The position numbers and the translations under genes are program-made. The notes below the pieces were generated by a model. The model saw nothing but the letters and a program-made list of their open reading frames with translations. It had not been told where the DNA came from and made no database searches. Below, piece by piece: positions 8,499-17,844 of a stretch of 64,000 nt of DNA (positions are counted from its first letter, which is position 1; each line of letters begins with the position of its first letter). The stretch is from CAYTLW01 sp964438735 (lineage in GTDB: Bacteria; Myxococcota_A; UBA9042): contig CAYTLW010000019.1 of assembly GCA_964438735.1 (NCBI GenBank), positions 23,693 through 87,692 of the forward strand, written 5' to 3'.

Positions 8499-9983
8499 TC
8501 AGGCGTTTTCGCCCATCTGCGGCCGCCAAACGGTGCCGGTCGGCGAATCTCTCACCTCGACGCCCATGGCCTGTAGTTCATCGCGCAGCGCATCCGAACG
8601 CGGCCAATCCTTCGCTGCCCGCGCTTGTGTTCGTTCCACTACCAGCCGCTCAACGGTCTGACGCAGCTCGCCGCCAGCCGGCAACAAGCGCTCGCGCAGC
8701 CCCTCAACGATCTCGTCCACCACCCGTGCCGGCGTGTGCTGGAAGAGACCCAGAACCTGCGACGCTTCGGCGAAGAACGCCCGACCGGCACGGATCCGAT
8801 CCAGGTTCTTCTTCGGCTTGAGCAGTCCAGCCCCCAGGATGCGGGCCGGCTCGCTCAGGGCGGCCAGCGCCCGCGGCGTATTGAAGTCATCGCTGAGCGC
8901 GTCCATCAGCTCGGCGCGCGCTCTGACAAACGCATCCGGCTCCGGACCCTGCCGGTTGGCGCCCTTGCGAGCGATCACCTCGTCGGCGGCGGCCAGCTTC
9001 TCGTAGATCGACAGCACGCGCCGACTGGCCTCCTCCAGCTGCCGATCGGAGAAGTTGATCGGGTGCCCGTAGTGGGTCGTCAGCAGGAAGAAGCGCAACA
9101 CCTGGGGATGGAATCGCGCCAGCACCTCGCGGACCGTGAAGAAGTTGCCCAGGGACTTGGACATCTTCTCCGAGTCGACGTTCACAAAACCATTGTGCAT
9201 CCAGTAGCGGACGAACTTCTCGCCGCTGGCCGCTTCGGCCTGGGCGATCTCGTTTTCGTGATGCGGGAAGATGAGGTCGCGACCGCCGCAGTGGATATCG
9301 AAGGTCGTGCCCAGGTGTTTGCAGGACATGGCCGAGCACTCGATGTGCCAGCCGGGCCGGCCGGGTCCCCAGGGAGAATCCCAGTAGGGCTCACCGGGTT
9401 TGGCTGCCTTCCACAGGGCGAAGTCGGCCTGGTTGCGCTTGCGGCCGTCGAAATCGACGCGATCCGAGGCGCCGTCGGTGTTGTCGTCCTGCTTGCGGCC
9501 GCTCAACGCGCCATACGTGGGCAAGGAGGCGACCGAGAAGTAGACGTCCTGGCCGGCGTGCTCGCTGTCCACCGCGTAGCCATGCTCGCGCGCCACGATC
9601 TGCTCGACCATGGCGATGATTTCGGGAATGTGCTCGCTGACCCGCGGCTCCAGGTCGGGCCGCTCGCAGTCGAGCGCGTCCATGTCCTCGTAGAAGGCCG
9701 CGATGAAGCGCTCGGTAAGCTCGCCGATGGGCTCGCCACGCTCGGCCGCACGCTTGATGATCTTGTCGTCCACGTCCGTGAAGTTGCGCACGTAGATCAG
9801 GTCATGGCCGAGCTTGCGAATCACTCGCTGGACCACGTCGAAGACCACGCAGACACGGGCGTGCCCCACATGGCAATAGTCGTAGACCGTCACGCCGCAG
9901 ACGTACATGCCCACCTTGCCGGGCACCAGCGGCTCGAAGGTCTCCTTGCGACGGTTCAACGTATTTTGCAGGCGAAAGGTCAC
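8499..9983 (-). CDS. cysS: Cysteinyl-tRNA synthetase
   Basis: 494 aa, slightly longer than E. coli CysS. Class I synthetase charging tRNA-Cys. Seen: zinc ligand CGVTVYD (Cys29), HIGH variant HVGH (38-41), WHIECSAMS with the second zinc cysteine, HCGGRDLIFPHHENE, and KMSKSLGN at about residue 271. The C-terminal helical region (SDDFNTPRAL, DWPRSDALRDEL) is normal. A promoter candidate lies at 10036-10063. The upstream M23 peptidase gene is divergent. Confidence 0.97.
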   Translation of the reverse strand: MTFRLQNTLNRRKETFEPLVPGKVGMYVCGVTVYDYCHVGHARVCVVFDVVQRVIRKLGHDLIYVRNFTDVDDKIIKRAAERGEPIGELTERFIAAFYEDMDALDCERPDLEPRVSEHIPEIIAMVEQIVAREHGYAVDSEHAGQDVYFSVASLPTYGALSGRKQDDNTDGASDRVDFDGRKRNQADFALWKAAKPGEPYWDSPWGPGRPGWHIECSAMSCKHLGTTFDIHCGGRDLIFPHHENEIAQAEAASGEKFVRYWMHNGFVNVDSEKMSKSLGNFFTVREVLARFHPQVLRFFLLTTHYGHPINFSDRQLEEASRRVLSIYEKLAAADEVIARKGANRQGPEPDAFVRARAELMDALSDDFNTPRALAALSEPARILGAGLLKPKKNLDRIRAGRAFFAEASQVLGLFQHTPARVVDEIVEGLRERLLPAGGELRQTVERLVVERTQARAAKDWPRSDALRDELQAMGVEVRDSPTGTVWRPQMGENA

Positions 9984-10035
9984 GGTCGGCCCCGATTTGC
10001 GCTACGCCACGACCGATGTGGTCAGGCGGGCGGGG

Positions 10036-10063
10036 AGTATACGCAAAGGCGGTGTCGGCACAA
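10036..10063 (-). promoter_or_regulatory. Candidate sigma-70 promoter of cysS
   Basis: Minus strand: -35-like TTGTGC (10063-10058), 16-base spacer, -10 TATACT (10041-10036). It lies about 50 bases upstream of the cysS start. Confidence 0.5.
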
Positions 10064-10194
10064 GGAGAGTTGGCGCCGGCCCGGGGTGCGGTCCCGCGAC
10101 GGCCATCAAACCGATTGACAGCGATCGATCGCCGTGCCAGACAGGCGAGCAGGGCCTTATCTGTCCACTTTTGGTGGCGAACTTGAAAGAACCT

Positions 10195-11643
10195 GTGGTC
10201 ACGGTTGGCAGGCGAAAGCGGGGAGCGACCCTTCGGGCCATCCCTTCGCTCGGCGCCGCCATTGTGGTGGTCGGAGTGCTGATCGCCAATTCCTGGTGGC
10301 TGCTGCGCAGCGAACCGGAACCGGCCCAGATGGACGAGGTGGCCCGGCTGCAAGCCCTGCAGAAGGATCGCGACCTGGCCGTGCAGGCCGCAGCCATCCA
10401 GGCCGCTCAGGTCGCTCAGCCAGCGCCGACACCGCAGTTGGTGATCCCGCCCAACACCCCGCGCCCGCTGGAGTTGAGCGAAGCCGAGGTCAAGGCTGAG
10501 CCGCAACCGCCGCGACCGGTTCCGGTGGAACGCTCGGCGGTGCTGGACTCGGGCGAGACCCTCAGCGCAGTGCTGGAACGCATGTTCGTGCCCCGATCCA
10601 CCGCCGCGCTGATCATCGCCGCCTACAAGAAGGTGCGAAACCCCCGTCGCCTGCGCGTCGGGCAGCGTTTCTGGGCCCGTTTCGAGAGCCCGTCACCCAT
10701 GGACGCCGAGAGCCTGCTCTCGCTGGTGATCGCACCCGCTGGACCCGGTCAGGGCGTGACCATCGAACGCCAACGACAGGCGCAACAGACTCGCTACGTC
10801 GCCCGCGAGGGCGGGCTGCCCGGCCACCTGGTCCGGCGGGCGCTGCGCTGCGGCATCATCGGCTCGCTGGGTACCTCGCTGAATCGCTGCGGCCACGGCC
10901 AGACGCTGTCGGCCAGGGTCGCCCGGGTGCTGCGGGCCCGCCTGAATCTACGCACCGACCTGCGGCCCGGCGACGAGCTGCGGGTGGTCTTCGAGGAGTT
11001 GATCGCCAGCGGTGAGCGGCTGCGTTACGGCCACCTTCTGGCGGTCTCGTATCGCGGCCGGAAAGCCAGCCTGGTGGCCCTGTACTTCGACGATAAGAAC
11101 GGGCGAGCCGGCTGGTACGACAAGCGCGGCGAAGCCATTGAACGCATGTTCCTGCGCCGTCCGACCGAAGGCCGCCTGACGTCGACCTACGGGATGCGGA
11201 TGCACCCCATCCTGCACGTGATGAAGCCGCACCTCGGCATCGACTGGGCCGCGCCGACGGGCACGCCGGTGCGAGCAGCGGCGGACGGCAAGGTGATCAA
11301 GGTCGCCAACGGGGCGGCCGCCGGCCGCAACCTGCGTATGGAGCACGCCAGCGGCTACCAGACCGAGTACATGCACCTGAGTCGATTTGCCCGCCGCAGC
11401 AAGCGGGGTGCGTGGGTACGCCGGGGTCAGGTCATCGGCTTCGTCGGCAATACCGGCCGCTCGACCGCGCCCCATCTGCATTTTGGCGCCCGTCGCTTCG
11501 GCAAACATATCGACCCGGTCCTGCTGCGCGACATCCCCGGCCAGGGAGTCGCTCGCAAGGAACGCAAGGCCTTCCAGGAGCGGGCGCGCCAGTTGCTGGC
11601 GCTGCTGCAAGCCCTGGGCCGCAAGGCCGCACAGGCCTCTTGA
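10195..11643 (+). CDS. M23-family murein endopeptidase with LysM-like domain (MepM/NlpD-like)
   Basis: About 482 aa. One membrane segment (about 16-38) is followed by an Ala/Pro/Gln-rich spacer and an OapA/LysM-like module (SGETLSAVLERMF...RRLRVGQRF, about 115-160). The C-terminal lysostaphin-type peptidase has STYGMRMHPIL and HLGIDWAAPTGTPV (zinc His and Asp, about 336-355), YMHLSRF and HLHFG (about 426-430). All expected zinc/catalytic positions (HxxxD and HxH) are present, so it should cleave peptidoglycan cross-links in the periplasm. The start is uncertain: no ATG precedes the membrane segment, and GTG 10195, GTG 10174 and TTG 10171 are all possible with weak ribosome sites. Confidence 0.85.
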   Translation: MVTVGRRKRGATLRAIPSLGAAIVVVGVLIANSWWLLRSEPEPAQMDEVARLQALQKDRDLAVQAAAIQAAQVAQPAPTPQLVIPPNTPRPLELSEAEVKAEPQPPRPVPVERSAVLDSGETLSAVLERMFVPRSTAALIIAAYKKVRNPRRLRVGQRFWARFESPSPMDAESLLSLVIAPAGPGQGVTIERQRQAQQTRYVAREGGLPGHLVRRALRCGIIGSLGTSLNRCGHGQTLSARVARVLRARLNLRTDLRPGDELRVVFEELIASGERLRYGHLLAVSYRGRKASLVALYFDDKNGRAGWYDKRGEAIERMFLRRPTEGRLTSTYGMRMHPILHVMKPHLGIDWAAPTGTPVRAAADGKVIKVANGAAAGRNLRMEHASGYQTEYMHLSRFARRSKRGAWVRRGQVIGFVGNTGRSTAPHLHFGARRFGKHIDPVLLRDIPGQGVARKERKAFQERARQLLALLQALGRKAAQAS

Positions 11644-11653
11644 GAGCTTCGGC

Positions 11654-13003
11654 TCAGTCAATCGCCGCCTTCCACCGCCGTCCGAGCACGTCGACTGCCC
11701 ACCAGGTCAGCGAAGAGACGTCATCGGCCGCTCCTTCCAGCCGCCGTGGCACCGGTTCTCGCTCCCGCTGACCGGCCGCATCCCAGCAGGCCAGGACCCG
11801 CTCTGGAGGGGGCCCGGCGACCGCGACTCCCCAGGCGCCAAGCAGCTCCATGCCGTCTGTTTCCGCCTGTCGGGCGAGCGCCAGCGCAGTGGCCGGTCTG
11901 GCCCGCACCACATCCGCAGGCCAGGGCAAGGGGGCGGGCAAGAGCGTGGCCTCCAGGCGACCATTGGGCAGATGGGCGATGCGGCACGGGGCCTCGCCCG
12001 GCCAGGGTTGCCAGGCGCCCTGTCCGTCCACACCCTCCAGCGCCAACTCCCCGCCAGCGGCCAGCAACCGCCCGCGACTGACATCCAGCGCAGCGTCGCC
12101 CCGATCGCCAAGCACCGCCTGGCAGCCGAGAAGGGTCGCCGCGACGCCGACGGTGCTGGAGCCCGCCATCAGGTCCAGGACCCGACCACCGGGCGGCGTC
12201 GAGGCCCGGACCATGCGTGTCGCCAGGGCCAGGGGCTTCTGGGTCGGGTAGCCGGTCCGCTCCGGATCCCGATTGGACAGCGTCTTGCGGACCAGTTGGT
12301 CGGGCCAGTCCCGCTGGATCGGCGTGCCGTCGGCCCGATCATCGCTGACCCAGGTATCGGTCGCCTTCTTCGGCTGACCCGCCAGCATGGTCGAAGTCGC
12401 CGCCTCCTGGGGCGGCAGGAAGTACATCTGGCTGGTAGAGCGGGCGTAGAAGTAGATGACGTCGTGCTTTCGCTGGTAGCGGCGACGTGACGAACCGCCC
12501 AGGGCATAGGCCCAGACGATCTCGTTGACCAGGTTGTCGGCACCGAAGATCTCGTCCAGCAAGAGCCTCAAGTAGGGCCCCCGCCGGAAGTCGATGTGCA
12601 GGTACAACGCCCCGTGATCGGCCAGCAGCGCGTGGTAGCGGCAGAGCAGGGGATGGAGCCCGTCCAGGTAACCGGCCAGGTCGCCGCGATCACTATCTCG
12701 GTAGGCCGGCAACTCGAACTGGTGGCGCTCTCCGTCCAGCGTCACCGCCCGACGGCGGCTATAGTCGGCTTCGCTGCCGAAGGGGGGGTCGAGGTGCACC
12801 AGGTCGAAGCTCCCGGCGAGCCCCTCGTCGAGAAGCTGGTCGGCCACTGCGACCGCGTCACCGGCGATCAAGCGGGCCGATCCTGCGGCTGGATCGGTCG
12901 CATCGAAGCGCAACCATGGTCGGCAGGAGCGGGGTCTTGGCGCCGGGGCGGAGGTCGGGCGGGCGGGCCAGTCGAGCCGCACCGTGCGCGACCGCTTGCT
13001 CAC
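11654..13003 (-). CDS. Orphan DNA (adenine-N6 or cytosine-N4) methyltransferase, beta class
   Basis: 449 aa. Catalytic motif DPPFGSEADY (72-81) comes first, and SAM-binding motif VLDLMAGSSTVG (about 272-283) comes last after TGYPTQKPLAL. This order defines beta-class amino-methyltransferases. The target-recognition region lies between (WAYALGGSSRRRYQRKHDVI). About 160 residues follow the SAM motif with no recognised domain, which is longer than usual. There is no restriction endonuclease next to it, so it is an orphan enzyme or its partner is elsewhere. The specific base modified cannot be read from the motif alone. GTG start at 13003 overlaps the stop of the upstream lipoprotein gene as GTGA. 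Confidence 0.87.
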   Translation of the reverse strand: MSKRSRTVRLDWPARPTSAPAPRPRSCRPWLRFDATDPAAGSARLIAGDAVAVADQLLDEGLAGSFDLVHLDPPFGSEADYSRRRAVTLDGERHQFELPAYRDSDRGDLAGYLDGLHPLLCRYHALLADHGALYLHIDFRRGPYLRLLLDEIFGADNLVNEIVWAYALGGSSRRRYQRKHDVIYFYARSTSQMYFLPPQEAATSTMLAGQPKKATDTWVSDDRADGTPIQRDWPDQLVRKTLSNRDPERTGYPTQKPLALATRMVRASTPPGGRVLDLMAGSSTVGVAATLLGCQAVLGDRGDAALDVSRGRLLAAGGELALEGVDGQGAWQPWPGEAPCRIAHLPNGRLEATLLPAPLPWPADVVRARPATALALARQAETDGMELLGAWGVAVAGPPPERVLACWDAAGQREREPVPRRLEGAADDVSSLTWWAVDVLGRRWKAAID

Positions 13004-14085
13004 TGTGCGACCAGATCGGCGTCCTTGGACACCCGCAGCACGTACGCGCCAAAGGAGTAGGTCAGGTGGCCGGTGATGGAGGCGAAACCCTGGCCCTGGG
13101 TGAACTTGGTGGTCGTCAACTTGGTGGCGGGATCGTAGCTGGCGAAGGTGGTGTTCTTGTTTCCGCCCACGTGAACCAGCGGAGCCGAGCCTGACGAGCT
13201 GCCGGCAGCGGCCACGGCGAACATGCCATGCGGCTTGCCGTCGGTGCCCAGGACATTGGGCTCGACCACCTGCACCCCCTCGACGCGCACCAACACGCCC
13301 TCGAAAGCCTCGCTGTCGGAGTTGTTCCAGGCGATCTGGGCCGGCGCCACCTTCCAGGCTTGTGGCGGCGCCTGCTTGCCCACCACTTCGACACCATCGG
13401 GGGCCTTGCCCACGGTGATCTCAGACTCGCAGTAGTACTCCACGAGGTTGCCGCGGATGCGGACCACGTCGCCGGCGACGACCTGCGGCACCTGGTTGAA
13501 GACCACCACCGTGATGCCCGAGAATTTGCCATCCACGGCCGGCTTGGCGAGCGGACGGGCGTAGAAAGCGCCATGTTTGCCGCTGACTTCGTAAGCCGAG
13601 GTCGTGGCCACCGCGTCTTCGATCAGCACGCCCTTGGCGATGGTGACGGACTTGCCGGGATCAGGGCACTGCACGCTGGCCGTTCCGGCCTGGATCTCGG
13701 CGATCTTGAGCGGTGTCTGGGGTGCGGTGTCGGGCGTGCCGCTGTCGCTCTTTCCGCTGTCGGTCTTTCCGGCGTCGATCTTTCCGGAATCGGCTGCGCC
13801 GCTGTCGACCTTGCCCGCGTCGGTCATGCCATTGCCGGCATCGACCGGGCCGCTATCGACCGCTTTGACGTCCGTTGGGCCGCTGTCGGCCGGCCCGGCA
13901 TCGGTCGCCCCGGTGTCGGTGCCGCCGCTGTAGACGCAGATGGTATTGACGCAGGTGGAGCCCGACGGGCAACTGCCGTCGACAGCGCATGGAACGGCCC
14001 CCCCGCCGCTGCCGCTGGTGCCGGTGCTGCACGCTGCCACCAGCAGGCCCGTGGCCAGGGTTGCCGCAACACGGATGTCGATCAT
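13000..14085 (-). CDS. Lipoprotein with TDAG/PADSG linker and OB-fold-like C-terminal region
   Basis: 361 aa. Signal peptide with lipobox LLVAACS (Cys about 19), a short Cys motif (CAVDGSCPSGSTCVNTIC), then an Asp/Ser/Gly/Lys-rich linker (about 55-125). The C-terminal region is beta-rich (GVLIEDAVATT, VVAGDVVRIRGNLVEYYCESEITV) and reads like the OB-fold/nucleic-acid-binding-like domains found in secreted nuclease-associated proteins; this assignment is tentative. Stop overlaps the methyltransferase start, so the two are translated together, an odd pairing of a surface lipoprotein with a DNA-modifying enzyme. Confidence 0.78.
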   Translation of the reverse strand: MIDIRVAATLATGLLVAACSTGTSGSGGGAVPCAVDGSCPSGSTCVNTICVYSGGTDTGATDAGPADSGPTDVKAVDSGPVDAGNGMTDAGKVDSGAADSGKIDAGKTDSGKSDSGTPDTAPQTPLKIAEIQAGTASVQCPDPGKSVTIAKGVLIEDAVATTSAYEVSGKHGAFYARPLAKPAVDGKFSGITVVVFNQVPQVVAGDVVRIRGNLVEYYCESEITVGKAPDGVEVVGKQAPPQAWKVAPAQIAWNNSDSEAFEGVLVRVEGVQVVEPNVLGTDGKPHGMFAVAAAGSSSGSAPLVHVGGNKNTTFASYDPATKLTTTKFTQGQGFASITGHLTYSFGAYVLRVSKDADLVAQ

Positions 14086-14157
14086 AGGTCCCCCGGTTGG
14101 CCAGCCGCTGGCGTCATGGACCGGGGCAGGCTATTTGTGCGGGCGGAGGTGCGTCAA

Positions 14158-15480
14158 GTGAACGTCAGGCGAAAGCGGGCCACCAGACAGCGGCGGCCAA
14201 CGGGCGCTCCCGTCGAGGTGGAGATCACCGCGTTGGGCGGCCTCGGGGACGGCATCGCGCGTTTGGAAGATGGGCGGGTGATCATGGTGGCCGGCACTAC
14301 ACCCGGCGACCGCGCCCTGGTCGCACGTCTGGGCCGACGCGGTGGCGTCGAGCGGGGGCGTCTGCTGGAGGTGTTGACGCCCTCACTGGAGCGCGTGTCA
14401 CCGCCCTGCCCCGTGTTTGGCAAATGCGGCGGCTGCACGTGGCAACACGTCGCGATGGCCACTCAGCAGGCGACCAAACGTTCCCTGGCGGAGCGAGCGC
14501 TGGGCGCTGACAGCGCGCTGTTGCAGCAACGGGAGGCCGCACCGCCGTGGGGCTATCGGCGGCGCGTGCGCCTGCACCTGCGTCGACGTACCGACGGCAC
14601 GCTCGGCTGCGGATTCATGGGCTGGCGCAGTGATCAGCTGGTTCATACCGACAACTGCGCGGTGCTGGAGCCACGCCTGGCGGCGCTGCTGGCCCCAGTC
14701 AGAGGCTGGCTGGACCGCCGGGTACAGCGAGCGGAGCTGCACGCCACGCTTGGCGCCGAAGGCATACTCTGTGCCTTGTCCTGCCGACCGCTCCCCGACG
14801 CCGAGCCTCCCGACCCACGGACGCTGGCTTCGGCCCTGCCCGACGTGGTGGGCGTGGCTGGCACCTTCGGCCGCGCTCGGATGGATTGGGGGGTCCGCGT
14901 GGTGACGCTGCCGGAGACGGACGGCGGCATGGGCATCACCGTCAATGCAGCGGGATTCAGCCAGGCCAGCGCGCTCGGCAACGCCGCTCTGCGCGCCATC
15001 GTGGCCCAGGAGGTGGCCGCCTGCGGGCCGCTGCAGGGTTGTCAGGAGTTCTTCTCCGGCTCCGGCAACTTCAGCGAATTGCTCAACGGATCTGTGCCCG
15101 AAGTGCGCTGTGTGGAGTTGAACAGCGACGCCTGCTCGCGAGCGCGGGCCGTCCTGCCGGCAGGTGATGGCGACGGTGCCACCCGCTACACCGTGGTGAC
15201 CGGCGAAGCCGCCATAGAGGCCTTGCCGCCGGTGCCGGACGAGCTCTGGCTCCTGGACCCTGGCCGGCCCGGCGCAGCGGCGTTGTGTGAGCTGGCGGCC
15301 AGGCGGCGACCGGCACATGTGATCTACGCCTCGTGTGCGGCCGATACCCTGGGCCGCGACCTGCGCCTGCTACGTGCCGGCGGCTATGGAATCGTCTCCG
15401 CTACATGGCTCGACACCGCCCCGCAGACCCCGCATTTCGAGGTGGTCGTCCGGCTCGCGGCGGATGGCGGCGAAGGCTGA
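14158..15480 (+). CDS. RlmD/TrmA-like 23S rRNA/tRNA uracil-C5 methyltransferase
   Basis: About 440 aa. N-terminal TRAM-like domain (VEITALGGLGDGIARLEDGRV), then [4Fe-4S] motif CPVFGKCGGC (Cys84, 90, 93), RNA-binding domain, and Rossmann domain with FFSGSGNFSELL. The nucleophile is in YASCAADTLGRDL (Cys393), matching the family YVSCNPxTLARDL. The catalytic DPPR motif reads DPGRPGA (Asp367), a Pro-to-Gly change. Start GTG 14158 is preceded by GGAGGTG at ideal spacing; an in-frame ATG at 14116 lacks such a site. Which RNA it modifies cannot be told from sequence alone. Confidence 0.87.
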   Translation: MNVRRKRATRQRRPTGAPVEVEITALGGLGDGIARLEDGRVIMVAGTTPGDRALVARLGRRGGVERGRLLEVLTPSLERVSPPCPVFGKCGGCTWQHVAMATQQATKRSLAERALGADSALLQQREAAPPWGYRRRVRLHLRRRTDGTLGCGFMGWRSDQLVHTDNCAVLEPRLAALLAPVRGWLDRRVQRAELHATLGAEGILCALSCRPLPDAEPPDPRTLASALPDVVGVAGTFGRARMDWGVRVVTLPETDGGMGITVNAAGFSQASALGNAALRAIVAQEVAACGPLQGCQEFFSGSGNFSELLNGSVPEVRCVELNSDACSRARAVLPAGDGDGATRYTVVTGEAAIEALPPVPDELWLLDPGRPGAAALCELAARRRPAHVIYASCAADTLGRDLRLLRAGGYGIVSATWLDTAPQTPHFEVVVRLAADGGEG

Positions 15481-15629
15481 GAAATCGCCCGCGATTGCCC
15501 CTGCAGGTCCAGTTGCCGTAGTCTCGGTGCTTCCGGGCCCCCTGGCCGGCGCCGACTGGCGCATGGTTTCCTCTCGGTGCCCTGCACCGAAGATCGTTTC
15601 GGCGCTCCGAGCGTCTGAGTGGATGGGCG

Positions 15630-16229
15630 ATGTGGTTGTCGATCATCGGCCGCAGGGGTGAACCGACCGATGAGGAACTCATGTCCCGCTACCAGGCCGG
15701 CGAGGTGCAGGCCCTGGGAGTGCTCTACGACCGCTACGCACGGCGCTTGCAGGCCTTCGCCTGGAAGCAGGGCGCGCGTCGGCCGGAAGATGTGGTGCAG
15801 GACGCGTTCATGCGGGTGGTCCGCAATGGGAGCAGCTTCAAGGGACGGGCGAAGTTCAAGACATGGCTCTTCTCCATCGCGCGCAATCTCTGCATCGACG
15901 CCTCGCGGCGCGACAAGTTCCGCATCATGCCGTCGCTGGACCAGCCGGTGCGCGACCCGGACAGCCCGACACTGGGCGACCGCATCGCCGACAAGGCGCC
16001 GACCGGCGACGCCAGCCGTGGTGCCGAAGCCAGCGAGTTTCGGGTCGCCCTGCAAGCGGCGCTGGCGGCGTTGCCGGAGGAACAACGTGAAGTGTTCGTT
16101 CTCAGGCAGAGTTCGGGCATGGCATTTGCCGAGATTGCCGAGGTCACCGGATGCAAGGAGAACACGGTCAAGAGCCGCATGAGATACGCGCTTCAGTCGC
16201 TACGTGCGGCGCTGGCGGACCACATCTGA
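15630..16229 (+). CDS. ECF-type RNA polymerase sigma factor
   Basis: 199 aa. Region 2 (LMSRYQAGEVQALGVLYDRYARRLQAFAW...DVVQDAFMRVVRN, FKTWLFSIARNLCIDASRR) and region 4 (LPEEQREVFVLRQSSGMAFAEIAEVTGCKENTVKSRMRYALQSLR) are complete, separated by a polar linker. Regions 1 and 3 are absent, as in ECF (group 4) factors. A putative membrane anti-sigma gene follows 76 bases downstream, the usual pairing. Start ATG 15630 directs the full region 2; the next in-frame ATG is 51 bases on. Confidence 0.92.
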   Translation: MWLSIIGRRGEPTDEELMSRYQAGEVQALGVLYDRYARRLQAFAWKQGARRPEDVVQDAFMRVVRNGSSFKGRAKFKTWLFSIARNLCIDASRRDKFRIMPSLDQPVRDPDSPTLGDRIADKAPTGDASRGAEASEFRVALQAALAALPEEQREVFVLRQSSGMAFAEIAEVTGCKENTVKSRMRYALQSLRAALADHI

Positions 16230-16305
16230 GGGCATGAGCAGGGCGGAATGAGGTAGACTGAAGAGGGCCGGAACAGGCCGGAGAACGAAAGGAGAGCAAG
16301 AGACG

Positions 16306-17820
16306 ATGGCCGAAGGTCGACCAGAAGAGGCGATGCTGAACGACGCGGAGATGTCGTTGATGGCTGCCTTCGAGGCGCGCACGGGGGACAGCCGGTCCAC
16401 CGCGGCCGACGTCTCCCTGGACGCCGAACAGCAGGCCGAACTGGACGACTACATCGCCCTGAGCGAGCGCATCGACGAGCTGGAGATGCCGCCGCTCTCA
16501 CCGGGGATTCGCGGCCTTGTCCTGTCGGCCGCCGCCGAGCAGGCCCAGGCTCAAGCCTCCCGTCCGCGCGGCATCGTCGCCCTGCTGGCCGCCCTGTTGA
16601 AGCCGGGCCCCCTTGTGGCCATGGCGACCATCGCGGCGCTCGCCGTGGCCGTCTCGGTGCGGGTCGAAAATACGCGACAGTCCTCCTCGGCGGCCCGGGC
16701 ACCGGAGATGGTGGCCATGGCGGACGAGGCCGTAGAAGCGCCGGCCGCGGAGTCGGAGTTGCCCCCCGAAACGGCCGCAGCACCACCTGCAGCATCGGCA
16801 CCTGCGGCTGCGACACCGCGCCCCACCCACACCATCGAGACCCGCTACCAGCCGATGGATCCGAAAGCCATGCGCGCCGCCAACGCGGCTGCCGCCAACG
16901 CCGCTGCGGACCGCAATGCAGCTCTGGGCCCCGAATCTCCAGCGGAGCCGAGCCCGAGCCCCATGGCAGACTCCCCTGCGTGGGCACCGGATCGTCCAAG
17001 TACATCCGCAGCGACCAAGGGCAGATTGGCCAAGGAGGCGTTCGAGCCCAAGAAGCCGGCTGCCATGCCGAAGCCGCGTTTGCTGGCCCAGAAGAGGGCT
17101 TCGAAGAGGGCTTTCGCCATCCCGCCGCCGCCACCGCAGAAGAAGCAGCGCCACGCCAGCACGGGCTACAAGGCAGCCCAGGCCGACGATCTCGACAGCC
17201 TGCTGGCCAGCGCCAAGAACAACAAGAATGACGGCGCAGGCGTCGCCTCCAAGGGCGGTGTCTGGCGCGGCAAAGCCGGCGAGCAAGCGCGCGTGCAGAC
17301 CGCTCAGCGCAAGCCCCCGGCCAAGGCGCCTGCTCGGTACGCCAGGCCCGCCCCTGCCAGGTCGCGGCCAGTGGTGACTGCGGACGAGGATCGCGGCGCT
17401 GACCAGCCAGCTCGCGAGATGGCCCAGGCACCTCCGCCAGCGGCGCCGTCGCCTGGCGCCCGCAGCAGCGCACCACAAGGCGCCGCAGCGGCGGAGGCCG
17501 AGTCGGACGCCGCCCCGGATCCGCTGGCCGTACTCAAGCAGCGCATCGACCGAATCGCCCGCGCCGGCAACATCGACAAGGACGAGGCGCGCTACGTCAA
17601 GCTGCTGGAGAATCTGCGCGACCAGGCCCGCAAGCGCGGGGACAAGGGCATCGAGCGCTGGGCCAACAAGCGGCTCGCCGAACAGCGCCTCAAGCTGGCC
17701 CGCCGGGCCGAGGCACAGCGCCGCAGCGGCGCCAAAGCCAAGTCGGCCAAGGCAAAGAGCAAAAGCAGCGCCCCGGCGGCCAAAGCGGCCCCGCCGCAGC
17801 GGGCTGAGAACAAGAAGTAA
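16306..17820 (+). CDS. Putative membrane-anchored anti-sigma factor, Ala/Pro/Lys-rich
   Basis: 504 aa. The N-terminal cytoplasmic part (1-95) includes an acidic helical segment (DAEQQADLDDYIALSERIDELEMPPLSPGIR-like in content), one membrane helix (about 100-120, VAMATIAALAVAVSV), then a very long Ala/Pro/Lys-rich region, a coiled-coil-prone stretch near 440-490 and a Lys/Ala/Ser tail. No HxxxCxxC zinc motif is visible, so it is not a ZAS-type anti-sigma. The role is inferred from its place after an ECF gene and its topology. GGAGAGCAAG precedes ATG 16306. Confidence 0.7.
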   Translation: MAEGRPEEAMLNDAEMSLMAAFEARTGDSRSTAADVSLDAEQQAELDDYIALSERIDELEMPPLSPGIRGLVLSAAAEQAQAQASRPRGIVALLAALLKPGPLVAMATIAALAVAVSVRVENTRQSSSAARAPEMVAMADEAVEAPAAESELPPETAAAPPAASAPAAATPRPTHTIETRYQPMDPKAMRAANAAAANAAADRNAALGPESPAEPSPSPMADSPAWAPDRPSTSAATKGRLAKEAFEPKKPAAMPKPRLLAQKRASKRAFAIPPPPPQKKQRHASTGYKAAQADDLDSLLASAKNNKNDGAGVASKGGVWRGKAGEQARVQTAQRKPPAKAPARYARPAPARSRPVVTADEDRGADQPAREMAQAPPPAAPSPGARSSAPQGAAAAEAESDAAPDPLAVLKQRIDRIARAGNIDKDEARYVKLLENLRDQARKRGDKGIERWANKRLAEQRLKLARRAEAQRRSGAKAKSAKAKSKSSAPAAKAAPPQRAENKK

Positions 17821-17844
17821 GAGGCGTAGGTGGGCCGACCGGGC

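Noticed and set aside
13228..14157. Extension of the 14158 methyltransferase gene to an ATG 930 bases upstream
   Set aside because: The extra residues have shadow composition and overlap the lipoprotein on the other strand; GTG 14158 has a near-perfect ribosome site.
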